Part shown: positions 35,370-45,101 of the stretch, piece by piece
Layout of the letters: every line of letters starts with the position of its first letter
Position numbering within the stretch: position 1 is the stretch's first letter
Assembly: GCF_002218065.1 (NCBI RefSeq)
Contig: NZ_BDUB01000002.1
Coordinates: 1 to 64,000, forward strand
Reading direction: 5' to 3'
Source: Nodularia sp. NIES-3585
GTDB taxonomy: Bacteria; Cyanobacteriota; Cyanobacteriia; Cyanobacteriales; Nostocaceae
Length of the DNA stretch: 64,000 nt
Program-made: the position numbers and the translations under genes
The notes under the pieces: generated by a model
Told to the model about the DNA's origin: nothing
Database searches by the model: none
What the model saw: the letters and a program-made list of their open reading frames with translations, nothing else

Positions 35370-36605
35370 ATGAATAGTACAAAGAAAACGGAAAAAAAGA
35401 CTAGGATAGTCTTGACTTGTGATTTAGGTGGCAGTCAGACTAAAGCGATCGCACAAGTATATCCAGACGGAGTACCGATAGTGTTGGCGATGTCCCCAGA
35501 AGTGGCAGATGTGGGCAAAGGTTCAATTGAGCGATTGAAGCAACAAAATCAATTTTTTCATGGCAACACTGCATGGGTGGGATGGAGAGAAGAATACTAT
35601 GTATTAGGTGAATTAGCGAAAAGTATGTTTGCGGGGACGGCGGCACTACGGGATTTGAAGTATGAATATGCCATGCCCAAAATCATTGGTATGTTGTGGC
35701 TAGCTTGCCGTAAATTGAATCAGGACGATGTGAGCGAGGTGTTTTTACAACTATTGCTACCACCAGGAGAAGTCAATGATGGTGAGCAGTTAGCAATAGA
35801 CTTAGCACAAGTGTTGAAAAAAGGTGTAGAGACACCGACAGGAAAAGTGAAATGTAAGTTACGACATTTTGATGTTGCGCCTGAAGGGTCTGGAATTATG
35901 GCGTATCGTCGGCGTAATCTCCAAGATAAATATTTTCAAAAAAATATCGGAATGCTGATGTTGGGATATCGCAATGCCAGTTTTTACCTGTCAACACAAG
36001 GTAGTGCTGGGAAATCAGAAACAAGCGATTTGGGAATGAGTTGGATGGTACGTCAGTTTGTGGAATGTACATCTGTAGGGTTATCAAAGGATGATTCGCG
36101 TTTGATTTGGGCTTTATTGGCAGCAGGTAAGGGCGATTTTGATGACCTACGTGCTTTATCACGTAAAACTACGGAGTCTGGAATAGACTCGGATTTAAAG
36201 CTGTTTCAAAAAGTATTACCAGATGTGCGCGATGAATATTGTCGTGCTTTACTTAGATGGATCAGAAATATTGCGGTTTTGGATGAAATTGTGATTTGTG
36301 GTGGGACGGCTGAGTTTGTTCGACAAGAGTTAACTGAACATTTTGAAAATGAGGGTATACCGATTATTTGGAATGGCAATGTTTCAATTCCGGCTAAGTT
36401 AAATACTCTTGATTTGGGCGATAGAGTAACTGATGTTTGGACAAGTCATATTAGCCACATTAAAATGTTAGACAACAATTTGGGTCATGATCGTCAAGGA
36501 AGAACTTTAGTGCCAACCGATAACCAACCAACGTATAGCAATGGCAAGGTTCCCGAAGACGTATGGATTCAAAAGGGTTTCATGCCCATGCACGAAGGGG
36601 TGTGA
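35370..36605 (+). CDS. parM: ParM/StbA-like actin-type partition ATPase
   Basis: A 411-residue actin-fold protein that would polymerise to push plasmid copies apart. Phosphate-1 motif CDLGGSQTKA with D18; phosphate-2 type region GMLMLGYRNASFYLS; adenosine motif EIVICGGTAEFVRQEL; connect region FVECTSVGL. In DLGGSQTK the Gly-Ser positions match the StbA/Alp class. The length is a little above ParM of R1. A terminator hairpin follows the stop. It works with the gene and iterons upstream as a type II partition module. Confidence 0.8.
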   Translation: MNSTKKTEKKTRIVLTCDLGGSQTKAIAQVYPDGVPIVLAMSPEVADVGKGSIERLKQQNQFFHGNTAWVGWREEYYVLGELAKSMFAGTAALRDLKYEYAMPKIIGMLWLACRKLNQDDVSEVFLQLLLPPGEVNDGEQLAIDLAQVLKKGVETPTGKVKCKLRHFDVAPEGSGIMAYRRRNLQDKYFQKNIGMLMLGYRNASFYLSTQGSAGKSETSDLGMSWMVRQFVECTSVGLSKDDSRLIWALLAAGKGDFDDLRALSRKTTESGIDSDLKLFQKVLPDVRDEYCRALLRWIRNIAVLDEIVICGGTAEFVRQELTEHFENEGIPIIWNGNVSIPAKLNTLDLGDRVTDVWTSHISHIKMLDNNLGHDRQGRTLVPTDNQPTYSNGKVPEDVWIQKGFMPMHEGV

Positions 36606-36628
36606 TTTTGCTCTCTGCATAAGAAAAA

Positions 36629-36655
36629 ATAAAAGCAGTGTATAACTGCTTTTAT
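36629..36655 (+). terminator. Terminator hairpin after parM
   Basis: ATAAAAGCAGT (36629-36639) pairs perfectly with ACTGCTTTTAT (36645-36655) over a 5-base loop. The right arm contains four T residues. It lies 24 bp after the ParM-like stop. Confidence 0.7.
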
Positions 36656-36899
36656 CAAGTTTACTTTTGAAGTTGGAATATTTCTTCTAATTCTTCCCAA
36701 TTACAATACACTGATTTAAATAAAGAATTTGACAAGAGAACATTTGATGCTATGGAAATCACGAGAATCCCCGCAACAAAGCCGATTAAAATATTTTTCA
36801 TTACTATTAATTTCCATCGCCATACTTCAATGCACTTTTCGCGCAGCGATGATTAACAAAAGCCAAGATACTCATGCAAACTTTACAACTAACTGCTCA
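36656..36899. other. Remnant stretch before the IS1380-type element
   Basis: There is no secure gene here. A frame starting near 36729 contains a hydrophobic segment (YFSLLLISIAILQCTF) and runs across the IS boundary, so it may be the 5' end of a small exported protein cut by the insertion. It does not resemble the ABC transporter found on the other side. Confidence 0.35.
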
Positions 36900-38738
36900 C
36901 CCGGATTTCTCACAAGAGAAAAAAATCATTCATGAAGGGCAATATCAAGGGCAGTTTATTTGATACATAAGTAGAAAAGCTGGTAAAAGGAAATATTCTA
37001 AGTATATTTTTGATGAACGTTGTTAAATCTAAAATATTATTTATTGAATATGTACTGAACAAATATTTTAGTAGTGAAATAAGACATCTCAAAATAGACT
37101 TGAGAAAAACTTTTTCCCAGCCCTAACTTTTAGCTAACAATTCACGAATAATCGCCCCAAGAGAATTAACCAGAATTCGGTAATAACTGCAAGCGACGGT
37201 AGGCAGCAGCATAGATATGTTTGTAGGGAAAAGAACTATTAATCGCAATTAAAACTCGCCGCGTACTCACAGTAATCAATGCTCCTAATTTCAATAACTT
37301 AGTACGGATAGTTCCAACTTGAGCATTTTGTAATTCGGTTTTAACCAAACATTGGCTTCGTAACGCATTCATTAAAACATAACCGATAGAAGAGAACCAC
37401 AAACGTAATTGATTCCCAGCAAATGTATGGGTACTAGTTCTATCGCTAAAAAGCTCCAGTTGTTGTTCCTTAAAGCGATTTTCCATCTCACCTCTAGGAC
37501 AATACTTTTGGGTATAAAGTTTGCCGGGAGCTATTTTATTTGCAGGAATTGATGTGACAACAAAACGAATATTGCTTCCCTTGGCTCCATACTCAAGTTT
37601 AGCAACAACACGACGACTACGACTCCATGATTCACGAGTTTGATAATCCAGAGTTCGATACCAAATTGAACTATCAATTAGATGTGATGCGGAAGTCTGA
37701 AGTTCAATATCTGGAACAAATAGAGTTTCTAGAAATGAAACAACTGTGGACAGTTTTTCCTCAAACTCTTGCTTGGCTTTGTTTTGAGTCGCCATAGCCA
37801 TCTTGATTAAACGACTGTTTTGTGGCAATCCAAATACGTAGTTAACTTGGGTTTGTGCTTCACACCAGTCCATAATATCGTTTCGTGAATAAGCACTATC
37901 TCCACGCACTAAAATTTCTACATTACTCCATTGTCTCCGTATTTGTTTAATTACCCGCTGTAATTCTGTTAATGCCCCTGATGCTGGATCTACATTGGAA
38001 GGTCGTAGTTTAGCAGCTAATAAATGTTTACCACAAAAAATATAAAGTGGAGCATAGCAATATCCTCCATAATAAGTATTGAAAAAAACCTGTTCTTGAT
38101 TGCCATGTACTAAATCATCAGTTACATCCAAATCTAAAATTATTTCTCGTGGTGGTGATGAGTAAGACTCTAAAAATATATCTACAAATAAACTTTCAAT
38201 TGCGGCTTCGGAATGCCCAATTCTATGATATCTACTTTCTCCGCCTTGTTCTACATTTTCTGGACAATGCTCTAGACGATTTAATGTACTTTTACCTGCT
38301 AATATAACTGGTTGATTTTTTTGACCTATTCTTTTTCTTAGCGCTAAAGCAAACATTGGGTCATGACGTAATTCTTCATGATCGTTTAAGTCCTCATATC
38401 CCATTATTAAGCCATATATTCGTTGTGCAACCAAGCTTTCTACTGAATGTAAACTGCGATTCTGTTCTCGGTAATCTTGGAAACATTGAGCCAATCTTGA
38501 TGTGATTTGCAGTTTTCGATCTATATCCGCAATTAAGCTTAATCCGGCATCAGATGTTACTAAACCACCATGGAAATTTACTACTACTGGCGGTAATTTT
38601 TCTTGTTCAAAGGTGAACTGTTTTGGTATACAATCTGTTATAAATGGGGTCATGCTTTTTAACTGCTGAAATGCTTTGTATATATACATTTTCGCAGTTT
38701 TTGACCCCTTTTTTCGATTTCTTTGTGAGAAATCCGGG
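36900..38738 (-). mobile_element. IS1380-type insertion sequence, about 1839 bp
   Basis: The left end CCCGGATTTCTCACAA is matched by its complement TTGTGAGAAATCCGGG at 38723-38738. No target duplication is found: TCA flanks the left end and TGGAAC the right. The sequence on the right is the middle of an ABC transporter whose beginning is not on the left, so a deletion or rearrangement accompanied or followed the insertion. Confidence 0.75.
37166..38689 (-). CDS. IS1380-family transposase
   Basis: A 507-residue DDE transposase. Family-like segments are HGGLVTSDAGLSLIADID near the N-terminus, QRIYGLIMGYEDLNDHEELR, EIILDLDVTDDLVHGNQEQ (first Asp), ILVRGDSAYSRNDIMDWC (second Asp), and RGEMENRFKEQQLELFSDRT (Glu) followed by GNQLRLWFSSIGYVLMNALR. 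Translation may really start at the second Met (MTPFITDCIPKQ). It appears full length and intact. Confidence 0.85.
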   Translation of the reverse strand: MYIYKAFQQLKSMTPFITDCIPKQFTFEQEKLPPVVVNFHGGLVTSDAGLSLIADIDRKLQITSRLAQCFQDYREQNRSLHSVESLVAQRIYGLIMGYEDLNDHEELRHDPMFALALRKRIGQKNQPVILAGKSTLNRLEHCPENVEQGGESRYHRIGHSEAAIESLFVDIFLESYSSPPREIILDLDVTDDLVHGNQEQVFFNTYYGGYCYAPLYIFCGKHLLAAKLRPSNVDPASGALTELQRVIKQIRRQWSNVEILVRGDSAYSRNDIMDWCEAQTQVNYVFGLPQNSRLIKMAMATQNKAKQEFEEKLSTVVSFLETLFVPDIELQTSASHLIDSSIWYRTLDYQTRESWSRSRRVVAKLEYGAKGSNIRFVVTSIPANKIAPGKLYTQKYCPRGEMENRFKEQQLELFSDRTSTHTFAGNQLRLWFSSIGYVLMNALRSQCLVKTELQNAQVGTIRTKLLKLGALITVSTRRVLIAINSSFPYKHIYAAAYRRLQLLPNSG

Positions 38739-39490
38739 TGGAACTAATCACCAACCCCAGCTTGTTCTTTCTGGATGAAGCAACTTCAGGACTTGACCCC
38801 GGTACTGAACTTCAGATTATGGAGTTGCTGAGGGATTTAGCTAACAATGGCAGTACGATTGTACTCATAACTCATGCCACAAAGAATGTAGCGGTAAGCG
38901 GAGCTATGCCGTCAGGCTTATCGCTGACTTTGTAGTGTTCCTCGCTAAGGGCGGACGGCTGGCTTACTTTGGCCCTCCCAAATTGGCATTTGATTACTTT
39001 AAAGTTCCAGACTTTGACACTATTTACAGCAAAGTAGAACGGCAGTTATCACCAGAAAAATGGGAGGAAAGGTTTCAAGAAAGTGTTTTTCACCGGAAAT
39101 TTATTAGCGATCGCCAAACAATCCCCCAAACCAAAGTTACACCAGTAGCACCCCGGATAAACTACTGGCAGCAGTGGTGGGTATTGTGTCGGCGTAATCT
39201 CACCATCCTGTTCAAAAGCAAAACGAGCCTGTCCCTGATGTTAACAGGAGCGCCAATTCTGGGAGGATTTAACTTTTTACTGTGGAAATCTGATTTATTT
39301 GATACCAAAACAGGCAATGCTGGGCAGTCAATCACAATGTTGTTTGTCACTGTTATGATGGCAGTCATGGCAGGTTCACTAGCAACCATGCCAGAGATAG
39401 CGAAAGAGACTGCAATTTATCGACGTGAAAGAAGTGCGGGACTGGGGGTGCTTCCCTATCTTGCGTCTAAGTTTCACCTATCATTTCTGC

Positions 39491-41472
39491 GGGAGCAATG
39501 CGATTTTGTGAGTTGAGTGCGATAGCTGCGCTCGCCGAAGGCATCGCTAATTTTGTTCCTCAGTACAGAAATATGTTTAGGCACTTATTATCAAGTATTA
39601 ATACTGAAGAAATTGAATATCGATGAAGAATATCCGGAACAAACGGAAAGAGTGTTTTCTTGGGTGAATATTCTATAATAATAATCATTCTTACATTTTT
39701 TTTAGAGACACGAAAAAAGGTAGAATTCCTGGTTAGTAATAGTTTGGAAAGGAGGAATGTCTACCTTGATGGAAAAAAATATATATGCAACTTTGGATTT
39801 GAGCAAATCATTGTCAGATTTTAAAATACAGGTGACAAAACTTTTAGAATTGACTGATGTCAGAGAATGGGATGGGCGAATTGTTAAAGAAAAAGAACAA
39901 AAAATTAGAGAAGCAGCACTTGTTTTAGCTGGTCAATGTATTGCATTATTTCTATATAATCTTTCCACTTCTCAAGAAGCTCTTGACACAGCAATAAATC
40001 AAACTCAAGGTTGGTGGCAACCTGAAACTCATAAACATGGGTGGAGAAAAAGACAAATTTTAACAATCGGAAATGTTTTAGTTACTCTAAACCTACCATA
40101 TGTAGTCACAAGAAGTGCAAAAAAAGAGAAAAATAAACTGGAAAATCAAGGCTTCTGCCCATTTTTGAAATGGTTGGGGATGTCATCTGGATTAACGCCA
40201 TTAGTTTGGTCAACTGTTGCCCAGTATGGTGCAATTGCGAGTTCTTTTGAAGCTGCTCACACAATCTTAATGGGTTGGGGAATTAATATTAGTTTAAAAC
40301 GGATTGAACGACTCACGTATAGTTTTGGTAAAATCGGCATTAACCTACGCCAATCTAAAATATTGAATCGGGAATTAGGAAATTTACCTAATGGTAATGT
40401 CCTGAAAGGACAGAAAGTTGTAATTGCTGTAGATGGTGGAAGGACTAAAATCAGAATTAATAAAAAAGGAAGAAAAAACTCCCAGACAAACCGTCATGGC
40501 TTTATAGGTAAATGGATTGAGCCAAAGTTAGTAACAATTTATGTCGTGGATGAACAAGGTAAAAAAATCAAGAACTCTGATATTCCTATTACTAATGATG
40601 GAACTTATGGTGACTATAAAGTATTTTTGCAAATTTTAGAAGCACACTTAGTTAGTTTGGGAATTAATCAAGCAAAGCAAGTCTTATTAATTGCAGATGG
40701 GGCTGAATGGATCTGGATACATATTCCTCCCCTTCTAGAACGTTTAGGATGCCCCACTGAAACTTATCAATTATTTGATTTTTATCACGTTACCGAGCAT
40801 TTACAGATTTTTGCAGATGTGGCTTTTAATGATGAAAAAGAGCGTCAACATTGGTTTAGAAAAGCCCGAAAAACCTTAAAGAAAGGTAATGCTCTGGCTT
40901 TAATAAAGCAGATGGATGAATTTATTAGAAAAACTACTGGAGAGCGTTGTAAAACAATGGTTTCACAGAGAGATTATCTTTTACGTGCATACCGTGAAGG
41001 GCGGTTGAATTACGCTAAAATTTTATTACAAAACCTACCTATTGGTAGTGGTGCAATTGAGAGTTTAATCAGACAAGTTGTCAATTTAAGAATGAAGGGT
41101 AACAGTAAATTTTGGTTGAAAGATAATGCAGAAATTATGTTACATCTCCGCTGTCAATGGATGGCTGGTAGTTGGAACAATTTCTGCGATTCAATTTTAA
41201 CTTCCTTCATTAAACCAAAACCTGTTGGATAAATTTTATACTTAAGGTCGCTTATTGGCAGAGTTTTGTCATAAAAAATACATCAACCCCTTGTTGTTCA
41301 ATTAAATTGTTTATTTAGATAAGAATCAAAATATTGCCTATCCTATCTTTTGGGAATATATCCAAAGGATAGTTTATAGTGAAAATACTCCTTAATCTAG
41401 TTATTTAAGTTACTACTGCTTTCAGTGTATAAAATGGTGATTGCACTCAACTCACAAAATCGCATTGCTCCC
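39491..41472 (+). mobile_element. ISKra4-type insertion sequence, diverged copy, 1982 bp
   Basis: The ends are GGGAGCAATGCGATTTTGTG and its complement. They differ by one base (T for C) from the other copies. The 9 bp CATTTCTGC is duplicated at 39482-39490 and 41473-41481. It carries one plus-strand transposase gene. It sits inside the ABC transporter remnant. Confidence 0.9.
39757..41232 (+). CDS. ISKra4-type transposase, diverged copy
   Basis: A 491-residue homologue of the transposases at 30328 and 55103. It is clearly related along its whole length but with many substitutions, so it is a sister element rather than a recent copy. The catalytic segments are conserved: VVIAVDGGRTKIR, VLLIADGAEWIW, LPIGSGAIESLIRQVVNLR. 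An AGGAGG stretch is very close before the ATG at 39757. The in-frame ATG at 39769 aligns better with the start of the other copies. It is intact. Confidence 0.85.
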   Translation: MSTLMEKNIYATLDLSKSLSDFKIQVTKLLELTDVREWDGRIVKEKEQKIREAALVLAGQCIALFLYNLSTSQEALDTAINQTQGWWQPETHKHGWRKRQILTIGNVLVTLNLPYVVTRSAKKEKNKLENQGFCPFLKWLGMSSGLTPLVWSTVAQYGAIASSFEAAHTILMGWGINISLKRIERLTYSFGKIGINLRQSKILNRELGNLPNGNVLKGQKVVIAVDGGRTKIRINKKGRKNSQTNRHGFIGKWIEPKLVTIYVVDEQGKKIKNSDIPITNDGTYGDYKVFLQILEAHLVSLGINQAKQVLLIADGAEWIWIHIPPLLERLGCPTETYQLFDFYHVTEHLQIFADVAFNDEKERQHWFRKARKTLKKGNALALIKQMDEFIRKTTGERCKTMVSQRDYLLRAYREGRLNYAKILLQNLPIGSGAIESLIRQVVNLRMKGNSKFWLKDNAEIMLHLRCQWMAGSWNNFCDSILTSFIKPKPVG

Positions 41473-42263
41473 CATTTCTGCTGGCACTGTACCAGTCGGC
41501 TGTACTCTTAGGCTGTATGGTCAGTGCGGTCACTCTTCCTGAAAGTGCTTTACCTGGGATGTATGTCACCTTGTTTCTGGCATCCTTTGGCAGCATGGTA
41601 TTGGGTTTGTTGGTATCAGCAATCGCACCCAATCAAAGTGTCGCTCCATTGCTGACTATTCTGGTGTTGGTTCCACAGGTAATTTTTGGTGGGGGATACT
41701 CCCGGTTAGCGAATTTAAAGACAATGGAAAAATTTTTAACCAGTTGATGCTGACCAAATACCCGTTTGAATCTCTGGTAACGCTCAGTGGACTGGGTGAA
41801 GATGTAGCGAAAGACCCTTGCTGGCAAAAACCTGAACGACAGAGACGAAGATTGTCAGTACAAGAAAGTAATGCCTGTGATTGTTACGGAAACAATGTAT
41901 TTAAACAATGCCAATTCCCTGGACTGGGGACAGTGGATAGGTCTTCATTTCTGTCCTCAGATGTTTTTAAAGCACGGCAATTGATTAGTCCTGTTCACCA
42001 AACCTACGGGGATATTTTCAGTATCAATGTCATGTTGAGTTTGATGCAAATGACTTTCCTGATTGGTGCGATCGCTATATTATTATTTGTATTTCAGTCA
42101 GCCAAAGGTTGAAAATGCCTCTGGAACTAACCAGAAGCACTGTGTTTTGTCTTTTGTTTTGGGCGAGTTCAACGTTCAATAGAACAATTGTACTGCATAG
42201 CTAATTTTGTTGAACATAACTCAAGCGTTAATATAAAGTTTTGCTCCTGCGAGAAAATAAACC

Positions 42264-43469
42264 ATGCCGAAAACTTGGATTCTGAAAATAGATAACTATT
42301 TCAATGCCAACCCCAATTGCATTATCGCCACGGCCCACATTGATAAGTTTCCTACAGACTTACCCCTAGAACCTAACATCCGCGAACCCAACCGCAGAAG
42401 TGCTACTTACAGACAAATATTGGATTCGTTAACGATTCAACCCGAAAAATTCTTTGAGCGGCACAGTGGAATTGTACTGTGTGCCAACAAAGTCAAACCC
42501 AATAAAACCCAAACCGAACTGGAACTAGAAATACTCGAAGCTTCCGAAGGGGGTAGCGATGGCATCATCAATGGCGGTCACACAGTTCTAGCATTTGAGC
42601 AAGCGAGGAATTATAAATATAACCTCAGCCAAGCTAAAGTCAAAGTTACCATCCATATTGGTTTAAATGAAGCAGAAGCCAAAGATATTGCTTTGGCTTC
42701 CAATACCACTTCCCCCGTAGATTCTCGCTCCAAAGTCAACGCCAGGGGTGATTATGAATTTATCAAGCAGTATTTAGCCGAGTTAGAAAGAACGGAAGAT
42801 AGAAAGTTTAGAGTTGCCTATTACCAAAACCAAACTGGCGCTCCCAGAAATTCCCAGTGTAATGTTACTCATCTCTTTAAGTTGATGAACTGCTTGGACA
42901 GAAACAGGTATAACCCGGATGGGAATAAAAGAACCAAGCACCCCACAGGTATGAGTACCCCCAGTCATATCACAGATGCTGAGAGAGAAAGATTGAGTAA
43001 GCTACTCCCTCTGCTTTCGCAAGCTATGTGGATTGAACAAAGACTCTACGAAATTGTTCAAGAGCATATCAGCAACCCCAGAAGAAAGGGTGTAAATGAT
43101 TTAGCATCAATTGATACACGCAAAAATACTCTGCTTCCCGATAGTAAGTATTCTTTTGGGTTTGGTGCGCCAACTGACCTCGCTTTACCTATAGTTGCCT
43201 CCTATCGGGTCTTCCTGGATGAGGATTACAACTGGATTATTCCTTTTGACGAGTTGGCTGAGAACTTTCTGCAACATCTGTGGGGGAATCATTATCGGAA
43301 ATATTTGGTTTCTGAGAAAATGGCAGGGAATACAATCGGGACTAAAGTCAGTCGCTCTCAAGAGCTTTGGGAGAGTTTGTACATCTCCGCCCAAAGTTAT
43401 CTGAATCAGCATCTGATGAAAATGGTTAATTCTAGCAAAAGCGATTCCTTCGCGTTGACAGCAAAATAG
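42264..43469 (+). CDS. AIPR-like protein (abortive-infection family candidate)
   Basis: This is a 401-residue soluble protein. The segments FERHSGIVLCANKV, then GIINGGHTVLAFEQA, then VKVTIHIGL, then ALASNTTSPVDSRS occur in the order I expect for AIPR-type proteins (N/GGxT core), a family linked to abortive infection phage resistance whose chemistry is unsettled. The C-terminal part is mixed helical with PFDELAENFLQHLWG. It has its own upstream region of 150 bp and is followed by small unknown genes. Defence is an inference from the family, and a plasmid maintenance role is the alternative. Confidence 0.6.
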   Translation: MPKTWILKIDNYFNANPNCIIATAHIDKFPTDLPLEPNIREPNRRSATYRQILDSLTIQPEKFFERHSGIVLCANKVKPNKTQTELELEILEASEGGSDGIINGGHTVLAFEQARNYKYNLSQAKVKVTIHIGLNEAEAKDIALASNTTSPVDSRSKVNARGDYEFIKQYLAELERTEDRKFRVAYYQNQTGAPRNSQCNVTHLFKLMNCLDRNRYNPDGNKRTKHPTGMSTPSHITDAERERLSKLLPLLSQAMWIEQRLYEIVQEHISNPRRKGVNDLASIDTRKNTLLPDSKYSFGFGAPTDLALPIVASYRVFLDEDYNWIIPFDELAENFLQHLWGNHYRKYLVSEKMAGNTIGTKVSRSQELWESLYISAQSYLNQHLMKMVNSSKSDSFALTAK

Positions 43470-43534
43470 GTGTACATTGATTGCCGCTTTTTTTGGCACA
43501 GGAAGCGGTGAAAATATTCAATCAGGTCAATATC

Positions 43535-43945
43535 ATGTCTGAATCTGAAAACTTTGACTTTGAACTTCAAGCTGAACAATTAGCTCAATTCGCCAGAGAA
43601 CAAATGTCTGAGGAAAAGACTGAATTTTTCAATGACATCTGGCAAGAGGCTGGTGTGAAAGATGTTCGCAAGATGACTATTCAGGACGCGAGACGGACAT
43701 TAGCAATCCTATCAAACAGCGAGGCATCGATTGAGTTTGTCAAGGTATTTTATGGGCAGGCTATAACCAACGGTATGCCCTCCCATGTATTAAATTTTAT
43801 TCTCCAAAGCGATACGGATGGAGATGGCAGAACTTTAGCGCAGGAGGTCTTTATGGATAATACCAATCCTTTCCGTGCTGACCAGCCAGTTGCACAACAG
43901 CGATATTGCCTAGAAAATAGTCATGATTTAGACCTAGAATTATAA
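43535..43945 (+). CDS. Small protein with a TSP3/calcium-loop-like segment
   Basis: From the ATG at 43535 the protein is 136 residues. It is acidic, with a helical N-terminal half (ELQAEQLAQFAREQMSEEKTE) and the segment SDTDGDGRTLAQEVFMDNTN near 92-114, which has the spacing of a bacterial thrombospondin type 3 repeat or an EF-like calcium loop. It has no signal peptide, which is odd for a TSP3 protein. An upstream in-frame start at 43481 exists but looks less likely. The function is unknown. Confidence 0.55.
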   Translation: MSESENFDFELQAEQLAQFAREQMSEEKTEFFNDIWQEAGVKDVRKMTIQDARRTLAILSNSEASIEFVKVFYGQAITNGMPSHVLNFILQSDTDGDGRTLAQEVFMDNTNPFRADQPVAQQRYCLENSHDLDLEL

Positions 43946-43979
43946 CCGTAAAAACCGAACAGACAAAAGTATTAGATCA

Positions 43980-44007
43980 AGATAGTAATAAAGTTGATTG
44001 TTTTTTG
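43980..44007 (+). repeat. 28 bp direct repeat, copy 2
   Basis: An exact copy of 6856-6883, in the same orientation, 47 bp before the ATG at 44055. The sequence around it is otherwise unrelated, so this is not just a large duplication. It could be a shared regulatory site. Confidence 0.6.
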
Positions 44008-44054
44008 ATTTTAGATATGAGTATCCTGTCTTTAACCTTTATTGGTGAAGAGAG

Positions 44055-44513
44055 ATGCAGCTTTTGGAACTTGAAGATATTAATTCCCCTTTTACTGACA
44101 AATCACAAATACCAGAGTGGGACGAAATAGATTTATCCACTCCTGAAAATCGTCAGGAATTAATGGAAGCTTTGATTTGCCAAAAGGCTAAAAAGGGTGA
44201 GGATATCACCCAATGTCTACAGGTATTGGACTATCTCAAAAGACGCACTGAAGAGAACAAGCTATACGACATTTTGGCTCAAGAAGTCAGAGAAAGATCC
44301 ATATTCAACTCATTGCAAAGAGTTTGCATCACTTCCTTTGCAATTCTGGGGATGATTGCGTTCTCTCATGGGGCGTTATCACGCTCCCAAAGCCAGAACC
44401 CCACCGTCTCTAATTCTGTAGAACGCAATCAATTTTTTTCAGAGGGCGATGCCAATGGCCGGCGCAGCGATCGCAGCGACAGTATTCAGGGGCAGTTCAA
44501 GTTTGATGAATAG
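44055..44513 (+). CDS. Hypothetical single-span membrane protein
   Basis: A 152-residue protein with a soluble helical N-terminal 85 residues (ENRQELMEALICQKAKKGED, LQVLDYLKRRTEENKLYDIL), one span at about 92-112 (VCITSFAILGMIAFSHGAL) and a polar, Ser-rich tail. An AAGAGAG site lies before the ATG. It is preceded by the 28 bp repeat shared with the T4SS promoter region. No family is recognised. Confidence 0.55.
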   Translation: MQLLELEDINSPFTDKSQIPEWDEIDLSTPENRQELMEALICQKAKKGEDITQCLQVLDYLKRRTEENKLYDILAQEVRERSIFNSLQRVCITSFAILGMIAFSHGALSRSQSQNPTVSNSVERNQFFSEGDANGRRSDRSDSIQGQFKFDE

Positions 44514-44532
44514 TAATCAAACCCTGAATTGT

Positions 44533-45066
44533 TTACCAATAGCTGGTTTCCTTATCAAAGGGCAAGCTATCCGGAGATTCATAGTTTCGCAGGTCTATGG
44601 CCATTTGCTTCAGGCGTTGACCATATGTTCTGCTAGAAGCAATTCTTTCCTGCATTTGTTCTTCACCAAAATTAATGCCTTGTTCCGCATATTTTGCAGA
44701 CACCGCATTGTAATTATTAACATCGATTTTCTTGCGTCTTTCCATTTCTTCCAACCAGTTCTCACTGATGCCCTTTTGAAGCGCTTGCTCCACATATTCG
44801 GGTTTGAGAGAGCCATCTGGGTTAAACTGCCGTTTTTCTTCCTCTGTGAAGAAATCGTAGGCAGTATACACAGGCCACGGCTCTGGGTCTGTTTCATCTA
44901 AATGTTTCCATTTGTCGTACTTTTGTTTCAAACGGAAAGCATAATCATCAATTGTTTTATTACTCATTCCACCAGATAACATTTCCTCTCTAGCTTCCTG
45001 TTTTAATGTTCCATCGGGATTAAATTCTTTTTTGTGCATATTGATCCAACGTTTAATTCTTGGCAT
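44533..45066 (-). CDS. Hypothetical protein, divergent to the polymerase-like gene
   Basis: The chosen ATG at 45066 has GGAGG 7 bp upstream, giving 177 residues (MPRIKRWINMHKKEFN). The protein is highly charged with an internal duplication: KEFNPDGTLKQEAREEMLSG is echoed by RQFNPDGSLKPEYVEQALQK, each followed by a short helix, as in a tandem repeat of a small motif. It is soluble with no known family. Only 35 bp separate its start from that of the polymerase-like gene, so the two promoters must overlap and may be co-regulated. Confidence 0.6.
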   Translation of the reverse strand: MPRIKRWINMHKKEFNPDGTLKQEAREEMLSGGMSNKTIDDYAFRLKQKYDKWKHLDETDPEPWPVYTAYDFFTEEEKRQFNPDGSLKPEYVEQALQKGISENWLEEMERRKKIDVNNYNAVSAKYAEQGINFGEEQMQERIASSRTYGQRLKQMAIDLRNYESPDSLPFDKETSYW

Positions 45067-45101
45067 ATCAAACCTCCACAAATTGCAATTTACTGAAAAT
45101 T

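Larger units (their letters stand above)
38739..42112 (+). pseudogene. ABC transporter (ABCG-like ATPase plus ABC-2 membrane domain), wrecked
   Basis: The reading starts inside the ATPase at LITNPSLFFLDEATSGLDPG, the Walker B and D-loop, with Walker A and signature missing at the IS1380 junction. A 40-odd bp palindromic insert (38890-38925, AGCGGTAAGC against GCTTATCGCT) breaks the frame after THATKNV. The next frame, from 38935, encodes FLAKGGRLAYFGPP and membrane segments, then is split at 39490 by an ISKra4-type element. It resumes at 41482 (LALYQSAVLLGCMVSAVTL). A one-base-type frameshift near 41745 separates the last part (MLTKYPFESLVTLSGLG to 42112). Four independent lesions make this a dead gene. 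Confidence 0.85.

Noticed and set aside
44533-44901. Plus-strand frame at 44449-44901 and a second minus-strand frame
   Set aside because: Both overlap the minus-strand gene at 44533-45066, which has a strong GGAGG site and an internal protein repeat.
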